This document shows, one piece after another, positions 11,960 through 22,341 of a stretch of DNA of 64,000 nt. The notes under the pieces are model-generated. The model searched no databases. It was not told the DNA's origin and saw nothing but the letters and a program-made list of their open reading frames with translations. The first letter of the stretch is position 1; the number at the start of each line of letters is the position of its first letter. The DNA lies in the NCBI GenBank assembly GCA_965178125.1, contig OZ237763.1, positions 124,001 through 188,000 on the forward strand, written 5' to 3'. The DNA comes from Bilabrum cf. latius (lineage: Eukaryota > Bigyra: Bicosoecida > Bigyra > Bicosoecida). The translations under genes were made by a program, and so were the position numbers.

Positions 11960-13057
11960 TCACCCCGTTTGCACGGTCGTACCGACAGCCTCCAGCAGCT
12001 TCACGCAGTCTTCGTGCCCTCCCAGCCTGGCTGCTTCCGGGGGCCTCACCGCGCTGTCGCTGCCCTCATGCTTCCCCGTCACCTCGCCCTCCATCTCCAG
12101 CCCGCCCGCCAGCTTCCCCAGCCTCAGCCGCTTCTCCAGCTCCAGAGGCCTGCCGTCCCTTGCCGCCTGGAACACCATCCGCGCGTCCCTCTTGGCCTCC
12201 ACTGCCCTCCTCCACTGTAGTAGCCAGTGCCCACGCATGCGGCGTTCCTTCAAGACTTTGTGTACTTCGTGCAGGTCGCGCCAGTGGCTATGCTCCAGGC
12301 TCCGTTGTCGCTCAAGAATCCGGAAGTACTTGAGCACTTCTTCGCGATTTAGTCTGCGAGCAACTTCCAGTGGGCTCTCTGCTGTCGCAACGCCATTGAC
12401 CTACGATGAGATTGGTGTGCTACACGAGAGACAACGGACTGTGCACGAAACGTGGTCAATTGCAGTTTTGGCCATCCACAGATTCAACACCCTGACCGCC
12501 GTCTATCATCATTTCCGGTACTCACCGCCATGTCATAATCAAATACTGCTCCTGCCTCGACGAGCAGACGGCACATATCTGCATTGCCATTGTGGGCTGC
12601 CCACCAGAGCGGATCCGGCCTTATCTGTGAGGACAAAGCAAAGACCGATCCTTGAGCCTATGCCTCCAGGGAGGTACTATTTACGTTTCAAGGCTAGATA
12701 TTTTATAATATGTCTCACGCATGACGAGCCGTAGATCCTCGCACCTGTTTGCAGGAGGTACTTCGCTACATCGTTGTGATTCTCATGCACAGCCCACCAT
12801 AGAGCCGTGCGAGCTCCCTGCGTGACCAGCCACAACCAGGGCAATACAAAGTTCTACTATGATCAATCAGCAGCATAATGTTCAACGATATGATGATTAA
12901 GGTTCGGCTAAGATGGTTCGCAAGATTGGCCACGTGAAGGTGAGGGCGGCAACTTGTTGATGAGCATCATGACAATCAATAGTTTTAGACTTACCGAATC
13001 CCACTATTCGATATCGGAGACACGAGCTACATATTTCACTCCGGAGATATCCCCCAT
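11960..13057 (-). CDS. Ankyrin-repeat protein, one repeat per exon
   Basis: About 233 residues in four exons: 12995-13057, 12719-12817, 12526-12624 and 11960-12400, all joined in phase 0 with GT-AG borders. The two middle exons are each exactly 99 bases and each encodes one 33-residue ankyrin repeat (GARTALWWAVHENHNDVAKYLL and DPLWWAAHNGNADMCRLL regions). The last exon adds PLEVARRLNREEVLKYF, a basic linker and a closing ankyrin-like unit (PPEAARLGGHEDCVKLLEA), and ends at TGA. Exon 1 contains one in-frame TAG (13004-13006, ...DIE-Q-WDS). The last ~230 coding bases are nearly identical to the last exon of the LRR-ankyrin gene next door, so the two 3' ends are duplicates. A very short intron before the duplicated block cannot be excluded. 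Partner or role unknown. Confidence 0.7.
11985..12220. repeat. Duplicated ankyrin 3' exon, copy 1 (with 13578-13805)
   Basis: About 230 bases match 13578-13805 with scattered substitutions and one short divergent patch (around 12047). Both copies encode VEAKRDARMVF...LRLGKLAGGLEMEGEVTGKHEG and LGGHEDCVKLLEA on the minus strand. Confidence 0.85.
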
Positions 13058-13561
13058 CTTCGCATAGAAGATTATGCTTCCGTACGCCCTGTGATTTTGT
13101 GGCCGCAAAATGAGTGCAGCACTACGATAGGCTCCACATCGCGACAACGATTTTGGCATGATTATCTACAAATACCCACGTTTACCTAGCATGCACCAAC
13201 AAGTCTCGCACTCACCCCGACATTCTTGATTCTATGGTTTGGCATGGGTTGGTCTAGCTGGTTCCGGTTACCACAGATTGCGAGTCGCTGCCCAGTGAGG
13301 TGGTCCGTCCACGTTTCACCCTTCAATGAATCCTTCCTCCCCACCTCCTCGCCTTCGGTCCAGCACCCACCTGCAGAGGGCTGATCGCATTGGGCTGGTC
13401 TCATCCCCTACCCTGCTACCATTGCTAGGCTACTTGTATGTCCATGCGCCACGGCACCCTGTGGGCACACTCCTGCCTTAGCACAAGACCAAGTCGTAGT
13501 CTTGGTCGATTGCCCCCGTCTCGTAGACCACCGAGCATGCACGCTCCATCGCACACCAACA
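13058..13561. other. Intergenic gap between two minus-strand ankyrin genes
   Basis: About 500 bases upstream of the ankyrin gene and downstream of the LRR-ankyrin gene. A short minus-strand open frame at 13186-13404 shows no recognisable domain. Nothing else seen. Confidence 0.5.
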
Positions 13562-15968
13562 TCACCGCCCGCTGCACGCAGCCTCCAGCAGCTTCACGCA
13601 GTCCTCGTGCCCTCCCAGCCTGGCTGCCTCTAGTGGACTCAAAACCAGCACCGCGCTGCCCTCATGCTTCCCCGTCACCTCGCCCTCCATCTCCAGCCCG
13701 CCCGCCAGCTTCCCCAGCCTCAGCCGCTTCCCCAGCTCCAGAGGCCTACCGTCCCTCGCCGCCCGGAACACCATCCGCGCGTCCCTCTTGGCCTCCACTG
13801 CCCTCCTCCACCGCACCACTCCATCGCGACGCACAACCGAAGACGCTCGCACCAGCTCCATGCACTGCTTCACGGCCCCCACCCACTCCCCTCCCGGCTG
13901 CCCCCTCCTGCACCCCATGTGCTCCCCACTGACCCCCCATGCCCCCCCCATGCCCCCCCCCCCCGCCCCTCCTGCACCCCATGTGCTCCCCACTGACCCC
14001 CCATGCCCCCCCCATGCCCCCCCCCCCGCCCCTCCTGCACCCCATGTGCTCCCCACTGACCCCTCCTGCACCCCATGTGCTCCCCACTGACCCTCGCGGC
14101 CAGCACAAACAGCCCAGCCAGACCCACCTCACGCCCGTCGAACCACCCCTCCCGCATGCCATCCACCCTCCACCAGGGCCTGACTCACAAGGATGCAGTC
14201 GCCTGGTGACCCGGACTCGATGGCACCGCCCATGGCACGGGCAGCGTATGCCAGGACCTGTTGTGATTGCAGGCGGCTTCTCTACTTGAATATGCCTGCC
14301 AGCATGCGGATAGCGCAGGCGGCTCGGTCTGCCCTGGCGCCTGTGTCCGACGAAGTCGCACTGCTGCCATCCACCTTGCCATGGCCCTTGCTGCTTCCAT
14401 CGGATGTGTGCTGACTATTGATCCAGCGAAGCACGATATCACTGCGGTCTTCTTCGCTGGCCGTCGTCAGGGCCTTGTTGTAGCAAAGATCCTTGTCCAC
14501 CAGCAGTCCAGCATTCTGGCGAATGGCCGCGACCAGGGGTCTTGTGCCTCCATTTATCGCGTTCGTACACTCAAGTCTGGCGCTTGCCATCGTGACATGG
14601 CACTGGAAGAGGTCGTGCAGGAAATTATGGCTGCATTTGTTGTCCCTGACCTTGGCACCTAGCACCACCAGGCCCTAATTGCGAGTCATGGCTCGGGCGA
14701 CTTGCCCGGCGGTGGGGGCAAGCCGCGAGTCGATACCGCTGCGCTATATTTCATCGTGACCGGTACTATAATCGCCGTTACTGTACTCCGTCCAATACTT
14801 TTGCTGATACCCGTCGTCTATTCCGCCATACTGCAAGCACAGGTCAATGCTCAGGTGGGTGAGGGATCGGTTGGTCCGAAGAACAGCTGCGAATGCACGC
14901 AAGGACGCTTCGGACCAGATGCTTCCTTGGTAAATCCCGTAAAGCGTGAGGTGGGTCAGCGTGTCGTTCACCTGCAACGCCTCCATGAGGGCAAGACAAG
15001 CCGTCGGGACCGATGCTAGATCGATGTAGATTTAGCGTCTCGAGCGTAGAGTTCGTCTTGAGGCTCTCGGCTATTGGCTTCATATCGTCGCTATAGACCG
15101 CAAAAATCCCGACGTCCAGCTTCCTCAAGTGCTCATTAGTGGCTAGCGCCCGCCCAAGGCGGATGGATGCCTCCAATGGGAACCGCGTGCTGCTCAAGTA
15201 CAACTCTTGCAGCCGGCATCGTGGTGAGCCAAGTGCCCCGGCCAGCGCAACACCCGCGGGCCATGCAGTGCAATCTGGGTCGCCGGAAATGAAGTCGCCC
15301 TGCCAGTCGAAATGTACTTTCGAGAGCGACTTGCTCTTGGCGATCAGGCCTGACAGGAGCGTCCCCGCGCCTGCCAGTCCGCTGCTGAAGGTCAATTCCG
15401 TAAGTGCGGTGGAGCATGCAAGCTCGGACAGGATGTCGCTGGCTCGTTCCAAGTCGGCCTGTGGAAATGTCCGGTACTTTTTCTCGCCATGGCTTAGCTT
15501 GAGAACCGACAAAGCCGTGCACTGAGACATACCCTTCCTCAGCTTCAATTCCGTCTCAGTGGACATTTCCATGGCGGCGAAGAACGTTGGAAGCGCCAGT
15601 GATATCACACCTGTTTGCTCCTCAAGAATCTCTGCCAACGCAACAGAAATGTTTGGCATGTCCACACCATCATCATGATTTGCACATTGGCAGAGTATTC
15701 GGGTGATCCTTGCTCGTTTCAAAGCGATGCAAACCTGCAGCAGCCGCTCTTTTATCAGATCGGACTAGCCCACATTCTTGATCTGCAACAAATTGATAGA
15801 TGTCATCTTTCGAAGAGTGCTGCAGATCGACATCATCGTGTTGTAATCAATTCTGTTGGATGCTAGATCAATTCCGACCTGGTCAAAATCGGGGCCTTCC
15901 TCCGATCCCCTGAACTCGTGCCATTCTTTCGATCGATGCAAAGGCAACCCCTGGGCCAAGATCTACAT
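13562..15968 (-). CDS. LRR-ankyrin fusion protein (one apparent frameshift)
   Basis: Two exons: 14189-15968 and 13562-13897; the 291-base intron (13898-14188) contains a minisatellite. About 700 residues. The first half is made of ribonuclease-inhibitor-type leucine-rich repeats (LQELYLSSTRFPLEASIRLGRAL, NSTLETLNLHRSSIGPD, NDTLTHLTLYGIYQG); the second half is ankyrin-like (GGTRPLVAAIRQNAGLLVDKD; SPLEAARLGGHEDCVKLLEAA) and ends at TGA 13562. Five in-frame TAGs: 15963 (codon 2), 15765, 14744, 14675 and 14282. Near 15001-15003 one extra base breaks the frame: deleting one G/C pair restores a repeat of exactly 28 residues, the RI-type length. This may be an assembly error, a real pseudogene mutation or a frameshift site. 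LRR and ankyrin repeats both serve protein-protein contact; the partner is unknown. Confidence 0.65.
13905..14095. repeat. C-rich minisatellite inside LRR-ankyrin intron
   Basis: Units of 64, 63 and a truncated 31 bases start at 13905, 13969, 14032 and 14063, each opening CTCCTGCACCCCATGTGCTC and containing long C runs. It fills most of the 13898-14188 intron and ends close to its 3' splice site. Confidence 0.85.
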
Positions 15969-16128
15969 GCCTTCATCGCATGGGCACGAATTAATGCAAA
16001 AGTACCATCTATTTGTAGCGAACCAGACCCAGTCCTAGAACGTTCGTTTATGATTTGTAACGAGCTGATTTACGAAAAAATACGACACAACTTTACGACC
16101 GATTTCACTGAGACCTTGACCTTAGCAA

Positions 16129-17078
16129 ATGATGCGGGTAGCAGCTCGATTTGCACGGTTGTCTCGTGTTAGTTCTGCCCTGCGAGGGTCCAGTGCTTCA
16201 GTCGTGAGTCCGGATAAGTCCGTTTGGTTGCTTGTCCGAAGGCTGATGTGGTCCGAACATTGCCAGGTAAAAGCCTGCCGGTCCCCACCCGCGCACCGTT
16301 GGTTAGAATGCATAATTCATTTCGTCCGCAGCAACGCTCCTTTGGAGGCTCTGCGACTGCGTTGAGCAACTTCAAGCCGAACCCCCAGCACACACCTGAT
16401 CACACGAATACACGGGAGCATGCCTTCGACTTCACGGAGGAGAATTACGAGATTGTAGATAGGATTTTGTCAAAATACCCGACGAATTACCGACGAAGCG
16501 GCGTGATCCCGCTCTTGGACCTTGCGCAGCGGCAGTGCGGCAACTTTTTGCCCGTGGCGGCGTGTGAAAAGGTGGCCCGCATCACCGACTGCTCGCCCCA
16601 GGAGGTGTTCGAGGTAGCCAGTTTTTACACGATGTTCAACCGAACTCGCGTGGGGAAGTATTTCATCCAGCTGTGCGGCACGACTCCGTGCATGGTGTGC
16701 GGCAGCGAGGAGATCAAGAAGACGATCGAGAAGCATCTGGGCATCAAGGAGGGAGGCACCACGGAGGACGGCATGTTCACCCTGAGGGAAGTGGAGTGTC
16801 TGGGCGCGTGCGTGAACGCCCCCATGGTGCAGATCAATGACGATTTCTACGAGATGCTCACTCCCGAGACGACCATCGAGGTACTCGAGGCGTGCAAGGC
16901 GGGCAAGCCCCTCCCGCTCACCAAGTGGGGCAGCCGGCCCATGAACGGGCAGATCAGCTGCGAGGGTCCCAAGGGTAAGACCACTCTCAACGGCACTCCG
17001 CCTCCCCCCGGGTTCAAGATGAGGGAGATCCCCAAGAACGACGACCCCGCCAAAGTCAAGGAGCACATGATGTACTGA
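16129..17078 (+). CDS. NDUFV2: NADH dehydrogenase (complex I) 24 kDa subunit, NDUFV2/NuoE
   Basis: Mitochondrial complex I N-module subunit carrying a [2Fe-2S] cluster. Exons 16129-16203 and 16332-17078 with a 128-base GT-AG intron; 273 residues, normal for the mitochondrial protein. Exon 1 gives an Arg/Ala/Ser-rich targeting presequence (MMRVAARFARLSRVSSALRG). The thioredoxin-like fold has the four cluster cysteines in LCGTTPCMVCGS and VECLGACVNAPMVQ. RSGVIPLLDLAQRQ and VASFYTMFNR are family signatures. The tail KGKTTLNGTPPPPGFKMR is a little longer than the bacterial form. No TAG codons are used. A second ATG directly follows the first, so the start is uncertain by one codon. Divergent from the LRR-ankyrin gene. 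Confidence 0.96.
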
Positions 17079-17275
17079 GCGAGACTGGGATAGCACGCGG
17101 TGTTGCGGGCTGGGGTTGCAGGATGGGGTTGTTGGGTGACGTTGGTATTGGAGTTTGACTGAATCCATTCATGGTGGTTCAAGCGGTAGGCCTAGTCATG
17201 CGATACTATTGAGATTCCGAACCAGTTGATGAGCCGTAGAACCACGCACGCATCAAGTCCTTTCAACAGCTTGCG

Positions 17276-18649
17276 ATGCGCCAATCCGTAGCGCTTGTAA
17301 TTTCAGCAGCTGTATCGGCCTGCGTGTCAGCAGAAACTTTCGGTGCGTGGCAGTCGATTCTTGCTTGCGATCTTACGAAGCCTGCATTATAAGCATTTTC
17401 TAGTATAAGCTCCATGGTCAGCAGATACCGACTGCTGATTGCTACAAATAAATGCTTAAATCTATCTTGCATCTGCTTTTGCATTATGCATGAGCGCCAG
17501 CGTCTTCTGTCTCTGCGAAGTTGCACTTGAATCGACTCGCAGGCACGGTGCTTTCTGCCGCTCACATCACCGACCAGGAGCAGGAGCTGTTCAACTACAC
17601 CCTTCCTGCGGGCTCCAAGTGGGGATACACCACGCACTTCTGGATCACTGGCGGCAAGACGATCGACAACGCCATCATCCGGTACTACGTCGACGGCGAG
17701 CCGCTCGAGTTCAGCCCGCCCTTCGCCGCTGGAGTGGGCTGGGACGACCAGACCATATTCATGCACAAGTGGGCCGGCAAGGGCTCGGACCTGAGCGCGT
17801 GGAACGTGAATTTCCGGGTCCCGTTCACCCGCAACTTCCGTGTGACGTACCGGCTGCCTTCGGGCTCGAGCCCCGACACGGTGTACATGATCGTCCGCGG
17901 CATGACGGACCAGCCTCTCGAGATCGGGGGCGTGAAGGTGCCCCTGCCGCAGGGCAAGATGCTCCTGCAGGCCAAGAATGCCACCCTTCAGCCCATGGAC
18001 TTTTTGTCCATCGTGGACATCCCAGAGGGCATGGACGGGTTCGTTTTCCAGACGACTCTCTCCTTCGCTTCCCCTAACCTCAACACGCTCGAGGGGTGCT
18101 TCCACCTGTACCAGGGGGGTGACACCACCTGGCCGGGGATGCTGCTGTCCTCGGGCACAGAGGACTACTACGATTCGTGTGAGTCGGGGGATGGAGTGCG
18201 GACCTTCTGCAATGCACTGCATCCGCGTGGCAGGCCGTGGTCGTATCCGGATGTCCCGATCCAGCGTCACCCATTGAAACCTTCAATACATCTTCTCTCC
18301 ACCCCCCGCCCCCCCCGCCCCCTACCACCCCTTCACCCATGTCCTCGCAGCGTACTACTTCGATCTGGGCAGCGCCACCTGGCGCACCCCCGTGAGCGGA
18401 CTAACCCACCTGGACAGGACAGAGGGCGCGGTCAAGTTCTCCGCCTACAGGTACCACGAGATGGACCCATTGGTGTTCACCAACGGGGCAAGGATGGACT
18501 GGAGGAATGGTGACATGAACGACCCCGTGACCGGGCACAAGTGCTTCACCAAGTCCGGGGGCAAGATCGTGGGCAGCCCAGGGGTGGCCCAGGCCCAGTC
18601 CTACGGGTGGGCGTACGTCTGGCCCACCGGGAGCGGGAATTAGGTGTGA
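17276..18649 (+). CDS. Secreted GH172/DUF2961-family protein
   Basis: Probable secreted carbohydrate-active protein; characterised members of GH172 act on fructose- or arabinose-containing glycans, so the substrate here is only a guess. Three exons: 17276-17342, 17543-18178 and 18351-18649; 333 residues. Exon 1 encodes a signal peptide (MRQSVALVISAAVSACVSA). The splice at 17343/17542 restores frame into GTVLSAAHITDQEQ. Family marks: IIRYYVDGEPLEFSPPF, LNTLEGCFHLYQGG and GTEDYYDS|SYYFDLG, the last split by intron 2. A single TAG (18641) comes two codons before TGA (18647-18649), so the last residues would be Gln-Val. It is at the short end of the family. Convergent with the complex III subunit gene. 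Confidence 0.8.
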
Positions 18650-18999
18650 TGAGTAATGCGGGCGATGGCTTTAGACTAAGTTACATTTTGTACGTGTTGC
18701 CTTGCGCGAGCCATCGGCAGTGATTCTATTACACGGGTGGTGCCACAGTGGATCGGATCGGATGCATGCTGAGCGCTCCTCATCCAGGTAAACACTTTAC
18801 TCTTGCTACGGTCATGTTCACGTGTATGTGTGTCTGTATCATTCATTGCATGCCTGCCTCCTAGCGGGCGCACAAAGCACGCTGGCTCTGCTGGCAGTAG
18901 CAGCAACTTGCTTGTGCCGCTCTTGCCCTGCCCGGCCGCCGGGGCTCCCGCGTGTCATCCTTCTCGACGAGCTTTCTATGCTTCCACTGCTGGGATGCG
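18650..18999. other. Convergent intergenic gap
   Basis: 350 bases between the GH172 stop and the complex III hinge-protein stop. No gene seen. It carries a TGTGATGAGT match (18645-18654) overlapping the GH172 stop. Confidence 0.5.
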
Positions 19000-19643
19000 T
19001 CACTTCAACACTCGAAACAATTTGGGCGCGACCTGCAGGGTGTGGATCGATTCGGGGGGGGCAGCCAGGCAGGGGGTGAAGGCGATTCAACCATATCGGG
19101 TATTGGGGTAATGGCTTGCGAGCAGGGATCACTGGAAGCCATGGCTACGCGACATGCGCAGCACAATATGTTCTGCACGGAACTCACGCACTTGTCCACG
19201 CATGTCCAGTAGTCCATCGCCCAGCCCTCGCACGTCCCCTTGCCCTTGTCATTGATTCGCTTCACGCAGGACTGGTACTTGGTCCACTGAGACCCGCAAG
19301 TGGTGTGGCACTCCTTTTCAAACTTGGGCTTGGGATCAACCGGGTCAGACTGAGAGGAAAGGACACAATACAGACGCAGTTGATGCGAGTGCGATGGATA
19401 GGGCCAGAACGATGAAGTACAGCGACGAACACGGCACGCAGATGGGCTCTGTCTCGACAATCGATAGTAGTAGATACAATTCGGGCAACGACACTGGGAT
19501 CTACGGACACCAGGTGCTGCCTGTGAGCGTCGCATCTGCCCCCAACATGCGGTCTCCGTGTGCAAGTGCTATATGGCGCAAACAGGCACCGCAGCACAAC
19601 GTGCTGCCGAGGACCACGCTAGATATAAGCAAATTCTCACCAT
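19000..19643 (-). CDS. QCR6: Cytochrome bc1 complex hinge protein (QCR6/UQCRH)
   Basis: Small acidic Cys-rich subunit of mitochondrial complex III that helps cytochrome c1 dock cytochrome c. Clear exons: 19188-19349 and 19000-19032, joined through a GT-AG intron (19033-19187). The protein reads SDPVDPKPKFEKEC..., with the CHTTC...CVKRI...CEGW...YWTCVDKC cysteine pattern and ending VAPKLFRVLK before TGA, very like plant QCR6. Proposed exon 1 is a lone ATG at 19641-19643, immediately followed by a GTGAGA donor; this gives a 65-residue protein, close to the ~69 of plants. That first exon is an inference and the weakest part of the model. No TAG used. Divergent from TM9SF. Confidence 0.85.
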
Positions 19644-19971
19644 TGCAGCTATTTGTGGCTCCTGCTAGGTTCGCTTTGGGATCAGAGCGGCAACAAACAG
19701 GCTGGCTGGTATTCGCCCATAACCACACCTCACAAAATTATCCACACGTTGTCCGCGATCGGCGCCTCCAGGCAACAGGAAAGCTGCGCTTCGCTACTGT
19801 ATCGTCCTAATATCCTTGGGTTGGTATTTTGGACCAGGCAGAGCTGCTGCTATATCCCAGTAGAGCTTATTTCACAAGGTGTGCGAGCTCGAAAACTGCC
19901 GGTCACTCTCTCCTCAGTGTCGGCCCCACATACAACCCAAAGTGACGAACGCGAGCGTTACATCAAAAACC
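19644..19971. other. Divergent intergenic region (QCR6 / TM9SF)
   Basis: About 330 bases holding both upstream regions. No palindrome of the GGTTGCAACC type and no gene seen. Confidence 0.45.
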
Positions 19972-22082
19972 ATGCGTGCACTATCAGTACTGTTGAGTGC
20001 TGCATGCTTGCTAGCAGTCCCACGGCGCGTGCTCGCGAACGAGGACGACCATGAGGTGAGCCAGCCTGCTGGCCCGTCGTCCGTGAAACCATTGAAGTCC
20101 CACCCCACTCTCTAGCTACCTATCGCTCGTGGTTCATCAGAAGATAATGCAGCACTTCTGATGCCCCCCCCTTTCCCCTGTTTGCATGCTTACCGCAGTA
20201 TCGCCCCGGAGATCCAGTGACACTGTGGCTCACCAAGGTAGGACCGTACCACAACCCGCAGGAAACATACAGCTACTACACGCTCCCTTTCTGCGCCCCT
20301 GAAACTCCCTTGGAACCCCAGCGCAAGGCTGCGGACCTCGCGGACGTGCTGGAGGGCCACGAGTGGGTGAACTCCGATTTGACGGTGCACTTCGGACTCG
20401 ACGTGGCCAGGACCCCCTACTGCTCCATGGAGCTGGACCAGGACAGCGCCAAGTTTCTGGACTTTGCCATCGCGAATCACTTCTGGTACCAGCTGAACGT
20501 GGACACGCTCCCTGTGTGGGGCATGGTGGGCGAGGTGGTGACCTCGAAGGACATGCTGGAGCACCTGCAGCAGCACGGCGAGACCTTCCAGGAGGAGGTG
20601 AACCGCATGGGGCACAACACGGAGGCCGTCATGGCCGTGAGCATGAAGCAGGCGCAGGGGATGCAGGACAAGGCCTTTTTGTTCACCCACAAGCACTTCA
20701 CGTTCGGGTACAGCGGCGACCGGATCGTCGAGGTCAACCTCACATCCGACCACCCCGTGCACATCGAGCCTGGCAAGCTGTTCGACCTCTCGTACTCGGT
20801 GGAGTGGGTCGAGGTGGACCGTTCCTTCGAGTCCAGGTACCACCGCTACTTGGACCATGCCTTCTTCGAGCACCACGTCCACTGGTTCTCGCTGGCGAAC
20901 AGCTTCCTGCTCGTGCTGTTCCTCGTGGGCTTCGTCATGGTCATCCTGGCGAGGACGGTGTGGAGGGACATCGCCAGGTTCTTGCAGGCGGGTGACCCGG
21001 AGCTGGGGGAGGCGGGAGGGGCCGGGGTGCGGGGCGGGAGGGGCGCGGGAGGCAAGGGGAAGGGGGGTGAGAACGGGTCGGCGCTGGCAGCCGCGGGGGC
21101 CCTGCACGACTCGGGCGGCTGGAAGCAGGTGCGGGGGGACGTCTTCAGGCCAGCCAAGCAGTCTGAGCTCATGGCCGCCATGCTGGGCACGGGCACTCAG
21201 CTGCTGGTCATGACCCTCGGCAGCATATTCGGCGCGCTGGCCAGCTCGCTGTACGTGGACAAGGGCGCGCTGACCACCTCTGGTCTGGGCCTCTACGCGG
21301 TGACAAGCATACTCGCGGGAACCGTGTCGGGCGCGTACTACAGATCCGCCCATTTCCCGAAGGAGGGCAAGAAGTGGAAGTACTCGATGTTTCTCACGGC
21401 CTCGCTGATGCCCTCCTTGGCCGGCACGGTGGTCATGGCCATGTCGGTCGTGGCAGCCTACCACCGGACCCTCAACGCAGTCCCCGTGGGCACCATGGCG
21501 TCGGTGTTCCTGGCGTGGCTCGCGGTGAGCCTACCGCTCGTGGTGGTGGGCACGTACCTGGGGCGGTCCATCTGCGGAAGGTTTAGGGCGCCCATCCGCG
21601 TCAACCCGGACCCGCGGCCCGTGTCGGAGCGGCCGTTCTACGCACACCCGGCGGTGCTTTCCATCGCCGCCGGGCTGCTTCCCTTCGCGTCCATCGTGAT
21701 CGAGCTGTACTTTGTGTTCACTTCGTTCTGGGGGTACAGGTTTTACTTCGTGTACGGGTTCATGCTGGCGGTTTTCTTCATCCTGCTGCTAGTCACGGCC
21801 TGCGTCTCGATCGTGGTGACGTACGCCATTTTGAACGGAGAGGACCACCGGTGGCACTGGGCCTCGTTCGGGGCAGGGGCATCCAGCGCGATCTACGTGC
21901 TGCTGTACGCGGCGTACTACTTTGTGTTCCGGACGAACATGCACGGGATGCTGCAGACGAGCGTGTACTTTGGGTACACCATCTTGGGGTGCGCGGCGCT
22001 TGCCATGATGACAGGTACGGTGGGGTACGCAAGCGCTTCTTTGTTTGTTAGGGGCATCTACGGGCAGCTGAGAGCGGACTGA
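19972..22082 (+). CDS. TM9SF: Transmembrane 9 superfamily (nonaspanin) protein
   Basis: Endosome/Golgi multispanning protein family implicated in membrane-protein sorting and cell adhesion. Exons 19972-20055 and 20199-22082; 655 residues. Exon 1 is a signal peptide (MRALSVLLSAACLLAVPRRVLA). The lumenal domain has VTLWLTKVGPYHNPQETYSYY and the nine C-terminal membrane spans begin near HWFSLANSFLLVLFLVGFVM. The signature GWKQVRGDVFRPAKQSELM follows a Gly-rich cytosolic-loop insert of roughly 30 residues that the family normally lacks. The end, VRGIYGQLRAD, keeps the basic-x-Asp pattern of the usual KxD Golgi/COPI signal, with Arg replacing Lys. No TAG codons, TGA stop. Confidence 0.93.
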
Positions 22083-22341
22083 GGCAAGAGAGAGAAGGGA
22101 ATGCGAAGAAGGGAGGGGAGAGGAGCAGTAGGCGTGGGAACGGGAGAGGATGGGCTTCTGGGGTATGGATCGTGTGTCTCTGACGGGGGTCTCTCTCGGT
22201 GCGCGGAGTGACCCGCGTATATATCGGCTAGAATTGATGATTGAGCAGGCATGATCAGAATGATGTGTCGTAAATGTCCAGCTAGCTGCTACCATGGATC
22301 AGATCCATCGACCAAGACCACATCAGAGTAGGCCTACACGA

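Noticed and set aside
11712-14095. Repeats as a CRISPR array
   Set aside because: The copies are head-to-tail without unique spacers, in a eukaryotic intron or intergenic gap, and no cas-like gene is present.
16204-16331. Coding extension through the NDUFV2 gap
   Set aside because: The stretch has a clean GTGAGT donor and CAG acceptor, and splicing restores the phase into the conserved protein, so it is an intron.
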